From NCBI GenBank assembly GCA_002840735.1, contig PHBY01000001.1, forward strand, positions 124,001 to 188,000: a DNA stretch of 64,000 nt. The letters run 5' to 3'. The notes below the pieces were generated by a model. That model worked only from the letters and a program-made list of their open reading frames with translations. It made no database searches and was not told the origin of the DNA. The number at the start of each line of letters is the position of its first letter. Position 1 is the first letter of the stretch. Position numbers and translations under genes: made by a program. Source of the DNA: Chloroflexi bacterium HGW-Chloroflexi-2. GTDB taxonomy: Bacteria; Chloroflexota; Anaerolineae; Anaerolineales; Anaerolineaceae. Below are positions 63,606-64,000 of the stretch, piece after piece.

Positions 63606-63677
63606 GTTTACGTTTCTACTGTTTACGTTTCTACAAGGGGAAATTTCTACTTTGCCTTGACTCGTTTACATTTCTAC
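63606..63677 (+). repeat. Short direct repeats upstream of the rplU promoter
   Basis: GTTTACGTTTCTAC occurs at 63606-63619 and 63621-63634, with GTTTACATTTCTAC at 63664-63677 and a half copy TTTCTAC at 63644-63650. The first copies lie directly upstream of the -35 on the minus strand. They may bind a regulator. They are too short and irregular for CRISPR. Confidence 0.55.
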
Positions 63678-63697
63678 GATGACCAATCTCATTCATT

Positions 63698-64000
63698 CTA
63701 TTTACGAGTCGGACGTAATTTACGAAAATCTCCATCACGAATTGTAGTTCCTTTTGCATCCAGGTGTTCCAGAAAGGCTAAAGCATATTTTCTGGATGTT
63801 TGAAACTTATCTCTGAATTCAGCTACGGTCAGAGAGCCAGAGAGTTCAATCTTTTCAATAACCCAATTTTCCATTTTTTGGTAATTTTCACTTAAGAAAG
63901 CCACATCATTTCCGACTGAAATGAGCATATTTTCAGCCTGTAAATAATTCATGATTTCCTCACCATATAACTCATTGCTCTCTTTTATACTGGGTGTTGA
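63698..64000 (-). CDS. selB: Selenocysteine-specific elongation factor SelB, C-terminal part (partial)
   Basis: The frame is open through the right window edge; only the last 100 codons are seen. The residues VAEFRDKFQTSRKYALAFLEHLDAKGTTIRDGDFRKLRP match the fourth winged-helix domain of SelB, which reads the SECIS hairpin in selenoprotein mRNAs. It explains the presence of tRNA-Sec at 20326-20419. An ATG at 63952 is internal and not the start. It ends 93 bases before the rplU promoter. Confidence 0.85.
   Translation of the reverse strand, partial: STPSIKESNELYGEEIMNYLQAENMLISVGNDVAFLSENYQKMENWVIEKIELSGSLTVAEFRDKFQTSRKYALAFLEHLDAKGTTIRDGDFRKLRPTRK

Noticed and set aside
63606-63677. Short GTTTACRTTTCTAC repeats as a CRISPR array
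   Set aside because: Repeats are only 14 bp, spacing is irregular (1 to about 30 bp) and there are no cas genes. More likely a binding site.

Overview
The window looks like a chromosomal segment of an anaerobic member of the Chloroflexi, most likely class Anaerolineae. The grounds are the moderately AT-rich sequence, GSI-alpha-type glutamine synthetase, FHA/Ser-Thr kinase signalling proteins, a TtuA/TtuB tRNA-thiolation pair, an LLM-family flavin oxidoreductase, and a combination of pyruvate dehydrogenase, PPDK and a group 4 [NiFe] hydrogenase. The class assignment is an inference from gene content. The genome encodes selenocysteine machinery: tRNA-Sec is at 20326-20419 and the 3' end of selB is at the right edge. 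No phage, IS element, rRNA or CRISPR array was seen.

Layout. 1-2140: end of valS, uridine phosphorylase and a 3-hydroxyisobutyrate-dehydrogenase-like reductase. 2137-12604: one minus-strand operon for a membrane-bound, energy-converting group 4 [NiFe] hydrogenase (ten structural subunits, then a HycI-type maturation protease and a membrane glycosyltransferase). Its promoter carries a perfect CRP/FNR-type palindrome near -42. 12800-16488: a two-gene molybdenum hydroxylase (XDH-like) with a structured 5' leader. 16788-25315: PAP2 phosphatase, LLM oxidoreductase, GH5 glycosidase, tRNA-Sec, site-2 protease, D-threonine-aldolase-like enzyme and an 819-aa membrane protein. 25529-33884: XRE-cupin regulator, FHA regulator, Ser/Thr kinase, GH3 protein, PLP enzyme, GDPD and an AAA+ ATPase. 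34008-42793: recJ, tgt, uppP, ttuB-ttuA, glnA, recA and a lipoprotein. 42849-47700: ahcY with an adenosine-kinase-like gene (SAM-cycle clean-up) and a TPR-Slt lytic transglycosylase. 47965-52015: a visibly more GC-rich ECF transporter cassette ending in a SAM hydroxide adenosyltransferase. 52259-58501: pdhABC and ppdK. 58796-64000: response regulator, zinc-ribbon protein, tdk-hpt-CCA-transferase operon, rplU-rpmA-rpmE operon and the selB end.

How the parts work together. Pyruvate metabolism (PDH, PPDK) and H2-evolving or ion-pumping hydrogenase activity fit a fermentative anaerobe. The SAM cycle appears three times: AhcY plus an adenosine-kinase-like enzyme, SAM hydroxide adenosyltransferase with an ECF transporter, and TtuA-type thiolation nearby in RNA modification.

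The most notable observations are: (1) an RNA with the full architecture of a glmS ribozyme lying in the glnA leader instead of in front of glmS; (2) ribosomal protein L31 fused to an RNA polymerase alpha-CTD-like domain; (3) a dispersed ~92-bp structured repeat, in two copies 34.7 kb apart, with compensatory base changes; and (4) candidate riboswitch/attenuator leaders before the molybdenum hydroxylase and before the adenosine kinase-ahcY operon.
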